A DNA stretch of 64,000 nucleotides from Nitrospirillum pindoramense (GTDB lineage: Bacteria > Pseudomonadota > Alphaproteobacteria > Azospirillales > Azospirillaceae). The position numbers and the translations under genes are program-made. The DNA lies in assembly GCF_007827955.1 (NCBI RefSeq), contig NZ_VITR01000004.1, positions 62,001 through 126,000 on the forward strand. The letters run 5' to 3'. Positions 14,451 through 23,520 of the stretch are shown in pieces. Each line of letters starts with the position of its first letter. Within the stretch, counting starts at the first letter, position 1. The notes under the pieces are model-generated. The model made no database searches. It worked only from the letters and a program-made list of their open reading frames with translations, and was not told the DNA's origin.

Positions 14451-14479
14451 CTTATATAGGAAGCTCAGCCGGTGGGCAA
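14451..14479 (-). promoter_or_regulatory. Sigma-70-type promoter for rpsF operon
   Basis: On the minus strand TTGCCC (14474-14479) and TATAAG (14451-14456) are separated by exactly 17 bases. The promoter overlaps the last codons and stop of the upstream TPR gene. The same box pair with the same spacing occurs before surA (42718-42746), which supports it as the local housekeeping consensus. Confidence 0.8.
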
Positions 14480-16572
14480 GGGAAAAGGTGGTCGCCCCGC
14501 GCGCCCGCCAGGGTCAGCAGGCGTTGCGCCGCCAGGGCCACGCAACCCGGCACCGTCGGGCCTTGCGGGGCGGCTGGAATGACCGCCATGGCATTGAACC
14601 ACGGCCGCGCCCCGGTGCCCAGCATGGACCAGTCATGGTCTGTGCCCAGGCGCCAGCACGGCACCCCCAGCGCCGCCGCCAGTTCCCCCACGGCGGTGGG
14701 GGCGGTGATCACCAGGTCCAGCCCCGCCATCAGGGCCGCCACCCCCTCCATATCCTCGCGCAGGTCCAGGTCCGGCCAGCGGTGCAGGGTGACGCCCAGC
14801 GCCCGTTCCACCGGCCGGACCTCCTCCTCGGGCGCGCTGTATTGCAGGGTGACGGGGATGAGCCCGGGCAGGGTCAGCACCGGGGCGTAGTCCGCCAGCG
14901 TGGTGTAGGCGCCGTCGCGGTCGCCGCGCCGGATGCCGCTGCGCCAGCTGATGCCCACGCGCAGGCCGGGGCCCAATGGGGCCAGCCGGCTCCGCCACAG
15001 GGCGGCCAGATCGTCCCTGGGTGTCAGGAAGGGCGCGCCGCCCTGCCAGTCGGCCAGGCGCGGGCGCAGCAGGCCGGGCAGGCTGCCCATGGGCAGATGA
15101 AAATCCATGTCCGACAGCGTGGGCGCGCCCGGGGCCGAGGTCGGCGACCGGACCACCACGCCCGGCAGCGCCCGGCCGAACAGGCCCACCAGGCGCGGCG
15201 CGCACTCCACCACCAATTGCCCACCCTCCGCTGCCACCCGCTGGTGCAGGTCGGGCAGCAGGCTGGCGAACAGGATCTCATCCCCCAGGCCCTGTTCCCC
15301 CCATACCAGCAGGCGCTTGCCCGCCAGTCCCTCACCCCGCCACTGCGGCGCGGGGAAGGGACGCCAGAAGGGCGCCAACTGCCGTCCCCGCCAGCGGGCC
15401 CCGTAACCCGGCCAGCCGCTGGCGAGATCGCCGGCGGCCAGGCGGGTGGTGCCCAGGCAGAAGCGGGCGTCGGCATGGTTCGGATCGGCGTCCAGCGCGC
15501 GGCGGTACAGCGCCTCCGCCTCCTCCTGGCGGGCCAGCGCCTGCACCGTGGTGGCCAGGTTGTAAAGGATGTCCGCGTCCTGGGGCGTCAGGGCCAGGGC
15601 CGCGCGGAAGTGGCGTTCCGCCTCCGTCAGCCGGCCCAGCCGCTGCAGCAGCGTGCCCAATGTGTCCAGCGTGGCGGCGTGACCGGGGCGCAGGGCCAGC
15701 GCCCGCTCCGCATGGGACAGCGCCTCGCGCACCAGGGCCGGGTCGCGCATCAGCAGGTCGCTGGCCAGCAGGCGGGCCAGGTTCAGATGGGCGTCGGCAT
15801 CGCCGGGGGCCAGGGCAGCCGCCTGGCGCAGGCAGGCCGTGGCCTCCGCCATCCGATCTTGGGCCTGCAACACGGCGCCCAAATTGTTCAGGGCATCGGC
15901 GTGGGTGGCATCCAGCGCCAGGGCCTGGCGCAACTCCGCCTCGGCAGCGGCCAGGTCGCCCAGCGCTTTCAGGGTTTTGCCTAGGTTGACCCGGGCCAGG
16001 ACCAGGCCGGGGTTGAGGGCCAGGGCGCGGCGGTAATGGCCAGCGGCCTCTTCCAGGTGGCCTTGGGCCTGGCGGGCCGATCCCAGTCCATTATGGGCGT
16101 TGGCATAGTCTGGCTTCAGCGCGATGGCCTGGCCATAGTGTGTCGCCGCCTCATCCAGGCGGCCCAGATCCTTCAGCGCGTTGCCCACGGTGTTCCGCGT
16201 CTCCGCCTGATCCGGTTTCAGGGCCAGGGCCCGCTGGAGCGGTGCCAGGGCGTCGGCAGGGCGGCGCAGGGTCAGCAGCACGGTGCCCAGGGCGGCCTGC
16301 ATGTGGGCGGCATCGCCCTGGGCAGCCACGGCCTTGCCCAGCAGGTCGGCGGCGGCCTCGTGCCGGCCGGTCTGGTGATGGACCATCCCCAGCAGGTACA
16401 GCGCGTCGGCATGGCGGGGGGCTTGGGCCAGCACCTGGCGGTAAGCCGCCTCCGCCTCCGCCAGGCGGCCGGCCTGGTGATGCTGCGTCGCCTGGCTGAA
16501 CAGCAGTTGCGCCGCCGCGGGGACGGGGGCCGTGCCCTGCTTCTTGTCCAGGCGGCGCTGATTGCGGTTCAT
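14452..16572 (-). CDS. TPR protein with C-terminal glycosyltransferase-like domain
   Basis: The 706-residue protein starts MNRNQRRLDKKQGTA. From about residue 25 to 400 it has roughly eleven 34-residue TPR units, with the repeating pattern LGxxLxxxGRxxEA and ALxLxPxxAxA. The C-terminal ~280 residues (RLLVWGEQGLGDEILFASLL, GISWRSG, LDLVITAPTAVGELAAALG) match the GT9/GT41-like domain of TPR glycosyltransferases of unknown acceptor. It is soluble and probably cytoplasmic. ATG 16572 is chosen because the two upstream ATGs lack a binding site. It is divergent from the phospholipase-D-like gene. Confidence 0.85.
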   Translation of the reverse strand: MNRNQRRLDKKQGTAPVPAAAQLLFSQATQHHQAGRLAEAEAAYRQVLAQAPRHADALYLLGMVHHQTGRHEAAADLLGKAVAAQGDAAHMQAALGTVLLTLRRPADALAPLQRALALKPDQAETRNTVGNALKDLGRLDEAATHYGQAIALKPDYANAHNGLGSARQAQGHLEEAAGHYRRALALNPGLVLARVNLGKTLKALGDLAAAEAELRQALALDATHADALNNLGAVLQAQDRMAEATACLRQAAALAPGDADAHLNLARLLASDLLMRDPALVREALSHAERALALRPGHAATLDTLGTLLQRLGRLTEAERHFRAALALTPQDADILYNLATTVQALARQEEAEALYRRALDADPNHADARFCLGTTRLAAGDLASGWPGYGARWRGRQLAPFWRPFPAPQWRGEGLAGKRLLVWGEQGLGDEILFASLLPDLHQRVAAEGGQLVVECAPRLVGLFGRALPGVVVRSPTSAPGAPTLSDMDFHLPMGSLPGLLRPRLADWQGGAPFLTPRDDLAALWRSRLAPLGPGLRVGISWRSGIRRGDRDGAYTTLADYAPVLTLPGLIPVTLQYSAPEEEVRPVERALGVTLHRWPDLDLREDMEGVAALMAGLDLVITAPTAVGELAAALGVPCWRLGTDHDWSMLGTGARPWFNAMAVIPAAPQGPTVPGCVALAAQRLLTLAGARGDHLFPCPPAELPI

Positions 16573-16755
16573 TTCTCGTCCCGACATGGTTGCAGGCCGA
16601 AGACTAGCCTGCCGATGGGCCCCGCGTCGATGACGCCGCGTGGCTTGGCGGTGCTGGCTCCACCCAAGGAAGTACACCGGGAGATGTGCACGTTATGGTC
16701 GCAACCGTCACATCCCGGGCGCACCATGCACGCTTCCGTCGTGATGGAGGTGGTC

Positions 16756-18702
16756 ATGTCTCAGGTTCCCGCGCGTGCCTGGTGCAACAACGAAGTGGCC
16801 TACCTGGCGTGGCGTCCCTTTGGGCGCCCCACGGCCCGCGTCGACGGCCTGCTGGGCTTCATGATCGTGCGCGTGCATGAGGACGGCGAACGCCGCCTGC
16901 TGCCCACCTGGGTGGCGTTCAAGGACCAGTCCAATCCCGATTGGCAACAGCAGGACAGCAGCGTCTGGCCCATCCAGAAATTCTCCTGGCGCGACCTGAC
17001 CCTGCGGCGCAGCCGCGACAGCCTGTCGGTGCGCCAGCCCTTCAGCTGCCATTATGAAATCATCCCCGTGGGCTACGCGGCGCCGGGGCGGGAGGCGGTG
17101 GCCGACTGGGTGAAGCGGACCGAGACGTTCAGCAGCGCCCAGCCCGGCGCCTACACCGGCACGCCCAGGCCCCTTTACATCTGCGGTGACGCGGTGGTGA
17201 CCAACGCCATCACCGTCACCTGGACCTATGGTGATTTCACCGCCGTCTTCACCAACGGCATCTTGTCGACGCAGAACCTGCGCCAGCAATTGCACACCCC
17301 TGCCGGCCAGGCGCCCAGCAAGGGCTATGTGCTGGATCAGGTGCGTCAGCCGGGCAACGCCATCCGCACCTTCCTGACTGGGGACGTACTGCCTACCCTG
17401 ACCGATTTCCTGGGCCAGGTGGGACCAGCCGAGAAGGTCTATGCCGCCCTTTACGAGTTGTCGGACCCGGAACTGGTGGCCGGCCTGACCGGCCTGGGCG
17501 ACCGGCTGCACCTGATCCTGGCGACGGCGGGGGAGGCGACCAAGACCAACCCCGCCTGGGACCGCACCAACCAGGCCGCCCGCCAGGTCCTGCACGGCTC
17601 GGCCAACGAGGTCATCGACCGCCTGTTCAACAACAGCGCCCATATCGGCCATAACAAGTTCCTGGTGCGCACGGACGCGAATGACACGCCGCTGGCCCTG
17701 CTGACCGGCAGTACCAACTGGACGCCCACGGGCCTGTGCACCCAGTCCAACAACACCATCCTCACCCAGGACACCGCCTTGGCGCAGGCCTACCTGGATT
17801 ATTGGCACCGGCTGAAGACGGACACGGCCAGCTTTCCGGTGCAGGCCGACACCGGCGCCCCCAACCATAATGTCCAGCAAAAGCCGCTGCGCCGGGCGGA
17901 TGGCCATGCCTATCCCGACGCCGGCGCCAATCCCCGGGTGTGGTGCGCGCCCACCACGCTGGCCACCACCAAGACCGCGGCTACGCCGCCGGACCTGGCT
18001 GATGTGTTTCAACTGATGGACCAGGCGCAACACGCCATCCTGTTCCTGACCTTCTACCCCTCCGTCGAGGGCAAGCAGAGCATCATCGAGGCGGCGGTGG
18101 ACCTGGGCAAGCAGCGCCCCGACCTGATGGTCATGGGCGCTGTCAGCAGCCCCCAGGCCCTGCCGATCGAGGGGGACGCCAGCAGCGGCGAGGGCACGGG
18201 TGACGAGACGGATGCCCAGGGCGCCCAGGGTGCCAAAATCCCCAAGCCCTCCGTCTACGCGCCCAAGGATGCGCCTCAGGTGCTGGTGGTGCGCGCCGCC
18301 GCCATCGACACGCCCACGGGCGACCTGCAGCCCGAGTTGCTGACCGCCGGAGCCGCCATCATCCATGATAAGATCGTGGTGATCGACCCGTTCTCCCCCG
18401 ACTGCGTCGTTGTCACCGGCAGCCACAACCTGGGCTACAAGGCCTCTTACGCCAACGATGACAACCTGCTGATCATCCAGGGCAACCAGCCGCTGGCCCA
18501 GGCCTATGCCGTCCATATCCTGGACGTCTATGAGCACTACCGCCAGCGCGTCATCCTGGAAGAGCGGGAGCGGGACGCCCTGTTGAAGGGCCAGCCGGCG
18601 CCCAGCACGCCGCAGGGCGGTTTCCTCTCCACCAACGACCAGTGGCAGGACGCCTATCTGTCCGGCGACAAGGGCAAGGAGCTGGACTACTTCCTCAGCT
18701 GA
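16756..18702 (+). CDS. Phospholipase-D-superfamily protein with two HKD motifs
   Basis: The 648-residue protein has two PLD active-site motifs. The first is HNK at residues 299-301, followed by LLTGSTNWT. The second is HDK at residues 537-539, followed by VVTGSHNLGYKAS. Two such motifs form one catalytic centre in this superfamily of phospholipases, nucleases and transphosphatidylases. The N-terminal ~200 residues have no recognised domain. No signal peptide is visible. ATG 16756 has GGAGG 5 bases upstream. Its stop overlaps the convergent TPR-lipoprotein gene by 8 bases. The substrate is unknown; nuclease or lipase are both possible. Confidence 0.85.
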   Translation: MSQVPARAWCNNEVAYLAWRPFGRPTARVDGLLGFMIVRVHEDGERRLLPTWVAFKDQSNPDWQQQDSSVWPIQKFSWRDLTLRRSRDSLSVRQPFSCHYEIIPVGYAAPGREAVADWVKRTETFSSAQPGAYTGTPRPLYICGDAVVTNAITVTWTYGDFTAVFTNGILSTQNLRQQLHTPAGQAPSKGYVLDQVRQPGNAIRTFLTGDVLPTLTDFLGQVGPAEKVYAALYELSDPELVAGLTGLGDRLHLILATAGEATKTNPAWDRTNQAARQVLHGSANEVIDRLFNNSAHIGHNKFLVRTDANDTPLALLTGSTNWTPTGLCTQSNNTILTQDTALAQAYLDYWHRLKTDTASFPVQADTGAPNHNVQQKPLRRADGHAYPDAGANPRVWCAPTTLATTKTAATPPDLADVFQLMDQAQHAILFLTFYPSVEGKQSIIEAAVDLGKQRPDLMVMGAVSSPQALPIEGDASSGEGTGDETDAQGAQGAKIPKPSVYAPKDAPQVLVVRAAAIDTPTGDLQPELLTAGAAIIHDKIVVIDPFSPDCVVVTGSHNLGYKASYANDDNLLIIQGNQPLAQAYAVHILDVYEHYRQRVILEERERDALLKGQPAPSTPQGGFLSTNDQWQDAYLSGDKGKELDYFLS

Positions 18703-21115
18703 CGTCCGTGGGCGCGCGTCGGCGGCGGACCCGCAGCAGGGCGCCTCCGGCCGCCAGCACGGCCAGGACCGCCGCTCCGCCCACCAGGGCCTTGCGATGG
18801 TTCTGCCGGATCCAGCGGTGCGCCTGTCGGGCCGGCGCCTGCCACCATTCCTTGGCGGCGGCATCGAAATCCGGCACCGGGCAGGCGTGGCCGAAATGGG
18901 TGGCCCAGGGTTGGTGTGGACCCGTCTTGATGTACCGGTCGTAGAGCGCGGCCGCCCGGCCCTTTGCCTGCTTGTCACGCTCGATGATGCGGCGGACGAC
19001 CGACTGCCAATAAGGATCCTGGATGGTGCTGGGATCGTCGGTCCAGGTGCCGATCATCTGATCCGTGGCATAATTGACCGCCCAGCACAGGGTCGCCGCA
19101 TAGGCTTGGCTGGTGTGAGGCAACTGGTCGGCCGCATGCTCGGCGGCATCGGTGGCCATGAAGCGGTAATGGAAGCGCTGGTCGGGCTGCGGTGTGCTGT
19201 CGGCGAAGCGTTTGCGCTCCCCATCCGCCACGTACGGGGCTCCGGCGGGCGGCAACGTGGCCTGGCCGATGCCGACATCGTAAGCGCCTTGCAGGGCGGC
19301 CTCGTCCGGCGGGCCCTCCGTCCCCATGATCTCCATACCCTTCGTCCGGGCCAGTTGCGCCGCCTGGAACCAGGCGCGGGCGCGGCTGGCCCCCCACCAG
19401 GCGCTGCCGGCGGTGTCCAAGGCGTCCAGATAGGCGCGCGCATCCTTGGCCACGGCCGCATTGTGATAATAGGCCAACGCCTCCTTGCCCCGGCCCGCCC
19501 GCATCAGGCGGCGGGCGAGCAGGCTGCGCAATCCCAGGGGCGCGCCCTGGTAGCGCAGCCGGTCAGCCTCCTCATCATACTTATAGCCCACGCCCATGGT
19601 GTCCAGCAGGGTGTTGGGCCATCGCGTGTTGTCGACCTGCTGCGTCCAGTTGGCGGCCACGCTGGCGGGCAGCTTGGCGTCGACATAGGCCTTCAGCTCA
19701 TCGACGGTCAGCACCCGCTCCGCGATATGCACCACATCGCCCCAATAGATGTCGGCCATCGGCATCAACTGATCCAGCGCCGCCACGTATTCGCCCCGTG
19801 CCAGGGCCACCACGCTGCTTTCACCGAGTGCGCGGTTGCGCTCGGCCACCGGCATGGCGCTTCCCTGGGGACCGTCGCCCGTGGCGGGGAAGGCGGCCGC
19901 CGCCTCGGCATAGAATTTGGCCGCCTGCGCCAGGTCGCCCCTTTGCAGGGCCAGCTTGGCCTGGACCCAACTGGACAGCGGGCCCGGCTTCATGGCCGCC
20001 AGGCGGGCCGCCGCCTCGTAGTCACCCTTGCGGTAAGCCAGCGTCGCCAACTGGTCGGCGGCGGCCGGGGCGGGGCCGCCCGCCGCGCCGATGTGGGCTT
20101 CCGCCAGAGCCGCCGTCAACGCCCCTAGGTGCGGGGTGGGCGGCGTTGTCGGATCCATGCCCCGGTGAGGCCGCCAACTGGGCGTGTCCGCCTCGAACGC
20201 CAGGACATGGGCGGCCAACAGGCGTTGGACCAGTGGATCGGTAACGGCGGTCTTCAACGGTGCCGAATGATCCAGCAAATAAGTGCCGATGAGATAAAGC
20301 GCTTCCACGCCGTGGAAAGAGTCATGAGCCGCTTGTTGTGCGTAAAGGCTTATCGCCTGGCTCAGGGCGGCGGAATCAAGCGGGCCGATCGCGCGAATTT
20401 CGACGGCATATGTGGAAACGGCGCGCGCCGGCGTGTCGTCATCCGTCGCCTCGTGAACCGACAGCCCCGCCCGTGTCAGATGCAGCCGCGCCTCCTCGCC
20501 CAGGCTGGCCACGCCCAGGCCCAGCGGGTCGGGCGCGCCGGCCTGGGCCAGGCTGCGGGCCTTGGCGAAGGCGGCCACCGCCGTGTCCGCCTGCTCGCGT
20601 TTCGCCGCCACCCGGCCCAGCATATAGGCGGCCCAGACAGCGCGGGGTGACGCCTCCGCCGCCGGCAGGTCCAGCACCGCCTGGAAGCGGGTGGCGGCCT
20701 GGTCCAGTCGGCCGGCCTGGTAATCCACGGCGGCGGCGGTGTAGAGGCGCACGGCGGCCGGCAGCTTCTCCCCCTGGGCGTAGGCCTTGTCGCCGTCGCC
20801 GGCCGCGCGCATCGCACTGATCAGGCTGGCCGCTTCCGGGCTCAGGCCCGTCGTTTCGGCATCGATACGCAGCTTGGCGCGCGTGTCGTCGGTCGCCCAG
20901 CGGTTCTCCACCGCCTTCATCGTGTCGGTGGGCGCGGGCACCAGATGTGCCGCCTCCCAGGCGAAGGGGTTGGCCGGCGTCTCCGCCAGGGTCACGTCGC
21001 GGCGGTCCAGCAACTGCCAGGGAAAGTCCGGCCCGCAGGCGATGGCGATGCCGGCGGCGCCGGTCAGCAGCAGGACGGACAGGGCGAGGGCACGGCGCTT
21101 ATTACGGACGGACAT
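18695..21115 (-). CDS. Large TPR-containing putative lipoprotein, C-terminal membrane anchor
   Basis: The 806-residue protein has a hydrophobic signal ending GIAIAC|GPDFPWQLLDRR, which resembles a lipoprotein cleavage site. The CGPDFP start is shared by uncharacterised surface proteins. TPR-like helical repeats run through residues ~100-450 (AVRLYTAAAVDYQAGRLDQA, LAYRKGDYEAAARLAA, KLALQRGDLAQAAKFYAEA). Near the C terminus KALVGGAAVLAVLAAGGALL is followed by RVRRRR, a probable inner-membrane segment. It overlaps the upstream DUF3142 gene by 14 bases, so they form one unit. The function is unknown. Confidence 0.7.
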   Translation of the reverse strand: MSVRNKRRALALSVLLLTGAAGIAIACGPDFPWQLLDRRDVTLAETPANPFAWEAAHLVPAPTDTMKAVENRWATDDTRAKLRIDAETTGLSPEAASLISAMRAAGDGDKAYAQGEKLPAAVRLYTAAAVDYQAGRLDQAATRFQAVLDLPAAEASPRAVWAAYMLGRVAAKREQADTAVAAFAKARSLAQAGAPDPLGLGVASLGEEARLHLTRAGLSVHEATDDDTPARAVSTYAVEIRAIGPLDSAALSQAISLYAQQAAHDSFHGVEALYLIGTYLLDHSAPLKTAVTDPLVQRLLAAHVLAFEADTPSWRPHRGMDPTTPPTPHLGALTAALAEAHIGAAGGPAPAAADQLATLAYRKGDYEAAARLAAMKPGPLSSWVQAKLALQRGDLAQAAKFYAEAAAAFPATGDGPQGSAMPVAERNRALGESSVVALARGEYVAALDQLMPMADIYWGDVVHIAERVLTVDELKAYVDAKLPASVAANWTQQVDNTRWPNTLLDTMGVGYKYDEEADRLRYQGAPLGLRSLLARRLMRAGRGKEALAYYHNAAVAKDARAYLDALDTAGSAWWGASRARAWFQAAQLARTKGMEIMGTEGPPDEAALQGAYDVGIGQATLPPAGAPYVADGERKRFADSTPQPDQRFHYRFMATDAAEHAADQLPHTSQAYAATLCWAVNYATDQMIGTWTDDPSTIQDPYWQSVVRRIIERDKQAKGRAAALYDRYIKTGPHQPWATHFGHACPVPDFDAAAKEWWQAPARQAHRWIRQNHRKALVGGAAVLAVLAAGGALLRVRRRRAPTDVS

Positions 21116-22412
21116 GGATCACCGGGGATGAGGGTAAGTCGGGGCACCGCACCCAACCGACGGACCGCTGGTCGCCGGGGTGCAACAGGCCGGGGGACAG
21201 GCGCACCAGACGGGGGGCCGTCTGGGGGGCCAGGGGATCGCGGGCATAACCGTTGGCGCCGTCGCCCAAGGGACAGGCGGTCGGCAGATCCAGGCCGGAT
21301 GGCAGCTCGGCATCGGCGGCGCCATCGTTGACCAGCACCAGGGTGGACAGGCCGGGCGTGGCCGTGGGCCGCGTCACCGCCGTGAGATGCCCGACGGGGA
21401 TTCCCCCACGTGCGACGGTCGCCCAGGTGGCCAGCGACCAGGCGCGGCGATCCTCGGCCGTGGGCAGGCGGAACCAGGCGACGCCGGTGAGGTTGGCCGG
21501 CGCCTGGGCGCGCAGATCTTTCAGGAAGGCCGCCACATCGGCGGGCCTGGCCATCAACTCGTTGGCATGCGCGCCGCCCCCCAGCAGGGGCGTCTCACCC
21601 TCCACCGTCGCCAGACTGTCGTCGGCGTTCCAGCTGACCCGCGCGCCATAGTCGGGTAGGGCGACGCGGAAGGGTGTGTGGAAGCGCCGGGCATAGGCTG
21701 CGATCCAGCGCGCGGCCTGGGCCGGGTTGAACAGCCCATCGGTGGGGGCGGCCACGGCGTGGACCTGCAGCACCACCTCATCCGGCACGGCCACCACCTC
21801 GGCCAGGGCCGGGGCCGGCAGCCAGGTGGGCAGGGCGGTTATGGACAGGCGCGTGCCGGTCAGCCCCCTGTCCTTCAATTGCGCGCGCAGGTCCGTCAGG
21901 AAACGGGCGTAGAAGGGCAGGCGGGCGGTGGGGCAGTCATGATCGATCTCCAGGCCCGCCACCCCGACTCCAGCCTCGCGCCACCGCTCCAGCGAGGCCA
22001 GGGCCGTGGTTACCAGGGGGGCGGGGTCGCCCTCGGTCAGCCGGCCGTCGATGCGCACCACCAGGATGACCGGCCGTCCGGCCAGATGCGCGCGCAAGGC
22101 CTCCAGCCGCCCATCGTTCAACAGCGCGGGGGCGATATGGCCGTCCGCCGAAACCTCCGCCGCCAGCACGCGCCAGGCGGTGATGTCTGGCGCCGCCAAG
22201 TCCATGGCCTGGCCCAAGGCGGGCGTCCAGGCGCGCTGCCAGACATAGATGTCGTTGGGCAAGGGAGCCTGATGGAAGGCGGCGCGGGGTGGCATCAGGC
22301 TCGCCGCCGCGGCACCAACAACGCACATCAAAATGAGGGCGGGGAGAAGGAACCGGGGCCTGGGAAGCGGCATGGAAGGGGGGCCGTCGGCGGAGAAGGC
22401 GGGACGGGGCAT
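21102..22412 (-). CDS. DUF3142 family exported protein
   Basis: The protein has 436 residues, with an N-terminal hydrophobic export segment (LLPALILMCVVGAAAASL). After it come DIYVWQRAWTPAL and VAGLEIDHDCPTARLPFYARF, typical of DUF3142. The alternating strand-helix layout and the acidic EIDHD at a strand end recall TIM-barrel glycosidases, but that is inference. ATG 22412 has an upstream AGGT and ATG 22373 is an alternative giving a more normal signal peptide. It overlaps the TPR lipoprotein gene downstream by 14 bases, implying coupled translation and a joint envelope role. Confidence 0.78.
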   Translation of the reverse strand: MPRPAFSADGPPSMPLPRPRFLLPALILMCVVGAAAASLMPPRAAFHQAPLPNDIYVWQRAWTPALGQAMDLAAPDITAWRVLAAEVSADGHIAPALLNDGRLEALRAHLAGRPVILVVRIDGRLTEGDPAPLVTTALASLERWREAGVGVAGLEIDHDCPTARLPFYARFLTDLRAQLKDRGLTGTRLSITALPTWLPAPALAEVVAVPDEVVLQVHAVAAPTDGLFNPAQAARWIAAYARRFHTPFRVALPDYGARVSWNADDSLATVEGETPLLGGGAHANELMARPADVAAFLKDLRAQAPANLTGVAWFRLPTAEDRRAWSLATWATVARGGIPVGHLTAVTRPTATPGLSTLVLVNDGAADAELPSGLDLPTACPLGDGANGYARDPLAPQTAPRLVRLSPGLLHPGDQRSVGWVRCPDLPSSPVIHVRP

Positions 22413-22472
22413 TCTACCTGCTATACCCGTCTCGCCGGTACGGAATTTCCCTTGTCCTTAAGGGAGATGGCC

Positions 22473-23429
22473 TCAGCGCTTGAGATTGACGATGGCGACG
22501 CCGCCCAGTGCCATCAGGCCACCGATGACGCCCATCACGGTCGGCACCTCCCCCAGCCAGAGATAGCCCAGCAGCATGGCCAGGGGTGGCGCGCAGTACA
22601 GGAAGTTGCTGGCGCGGGCGGCGGGCATGCGTGACAGCACAATGGTCCAGGTGGCGTAGGCGACCAGGCTGGGCATGACGCCCAGATACAGGGAGGCCAT
22701 CAGGCCGGGCAAGGGGGCGGTCTGGGCCTGGGCATAGGCGCCGGGCAGCCAGGGCGACAGGGCCAGGGCGCCGATTACCATGTTGCTGGCCGACACCGTC
22801 AGGGCCTTGTGCCGGGCGAACAGCGGCTTCTGCACCACGGTGGTGATGGAATTGCACAGGGCGGCCCCCAGCACCAGCAGGGCGCCCCAGCCCAGCTGCA
22901 GGCCGGCGCCGCTGCCTACTGCCTCGTTCCCCATCGTTTCGGTCAGCGCGATCAGGCCGATGCCGCTGAACGACCCGGCGGTGCCGATCCAGCCCCAGCG
23001 GCCAAATCGCTCCCCCAACAGGAAGGAGGCGAGCACGGCGGTGATGATGGGGTTGATGTTGATGATGAAGGCGGCGGCGCCGGCGGGCACCGTGCGCTCC
23101 CCCAGGTTCAGTAGGGCGGTGTAGAGCGCGACGAACAGCAGGCCGCCAGCGGCGAAGCGCCACACCTCATTCAGGCGGGGCAGGGCGGGCCGGGTCATCA
23201 GCAGGTAGAGCCCCGCCGGCACCGCCGCAATGGAGAAGCGCGCCGCCCCCAATTCCAGCGGGCCGAAGGCCTTGAGTCCGGCGCGAATGGCTGCGAAGGC
23301 CGATGCCCAGATGATGACGGTGACCACGACGATGGCCAAGGTGCCGCCGTCCAGCCGGCTGCCTTTGGCGGGGGACATGCCGATGGCGGCGGCGGAGTCG
23401 CAGGTGGGGGCGAGCGGTGTGGAGGACAT
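22473..23429 (-). CDS. EamA/DMT-family transporter
   Basis: This 318-residue protein has about ten membrane helices arranged as two EamA repeats. The first contains VIIWASAFAAIRAGL and FAAGGLLFVALYTALLNLGE, the second MPSLVAYATWTIVLSRMPAARAS and LGEVPTVMGVIGGLMALGGV. Such proteins export small metabolites or amino acids. ATG 23429 is favoured because the in-frame start upstream (23492) is a TTG inside the presumed operator. A LysR gene is divergent, 91 bases away, and probably regulates it. Confidence 0.88.
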   Translation of the reverse strand: MSSTPLAPTCDSAAAIGMSPAKGSRLDGGTLAIVVVTVIIWASAFAAIRAGLKAFGPLELGAARFSIAAVPAGLYLLMTRPALPRLNEVWRFAAGGLLFVALYTALLNLGERTVPAGAAAFIININPIITAVLASFLLGERFGRWGWIGTAGSFSGIGLIALTETMGNEAVGSGAGLQLGWGALLVLGAALCNSITTVVQKPLFARHKALTVSASNMVIGALALSPWLPGAYAQAQTAPLPGLMASLYLGVMPSLVAYATWTIVLSRMPAARASNFLYCAPPLAMLLGYLWLGEVPTVMGVIGGLMALGGVAIVNLKR

Positions 23430-23480
23430 CGCGGATTTCCGGACAGGGGGCGATAGGTGATGCAGTACGCGCCGACCCCA

Positions 23481-23506
23481 GCTGATTGACAATCGATGAA
23501 ATCAGC
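23481..23506. promoter_or_regulatory. Probable LysR operator
   Basis: GCTGATT-N12-AATCAGC is a perfect 7-bp inverted repeat located between the EamA gene (start 23429) and lysR (start 23521). A T-N11/12-A dyad in a short divergent intergenic region is the classic LysR arrangement. It sits directly before the lysR start, so binding would also repress lysR. Confidence 0.75.
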
Positions 23507-23520
23507 AGCCAACTGTGAGC

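Noticed and set aside
16036-16755. Upstream extension of the PLD-like protein by 240 residues
   Set aside because: The extension is antisense to the TPR gene. ATG 16756 with GGAGG is the natural start.
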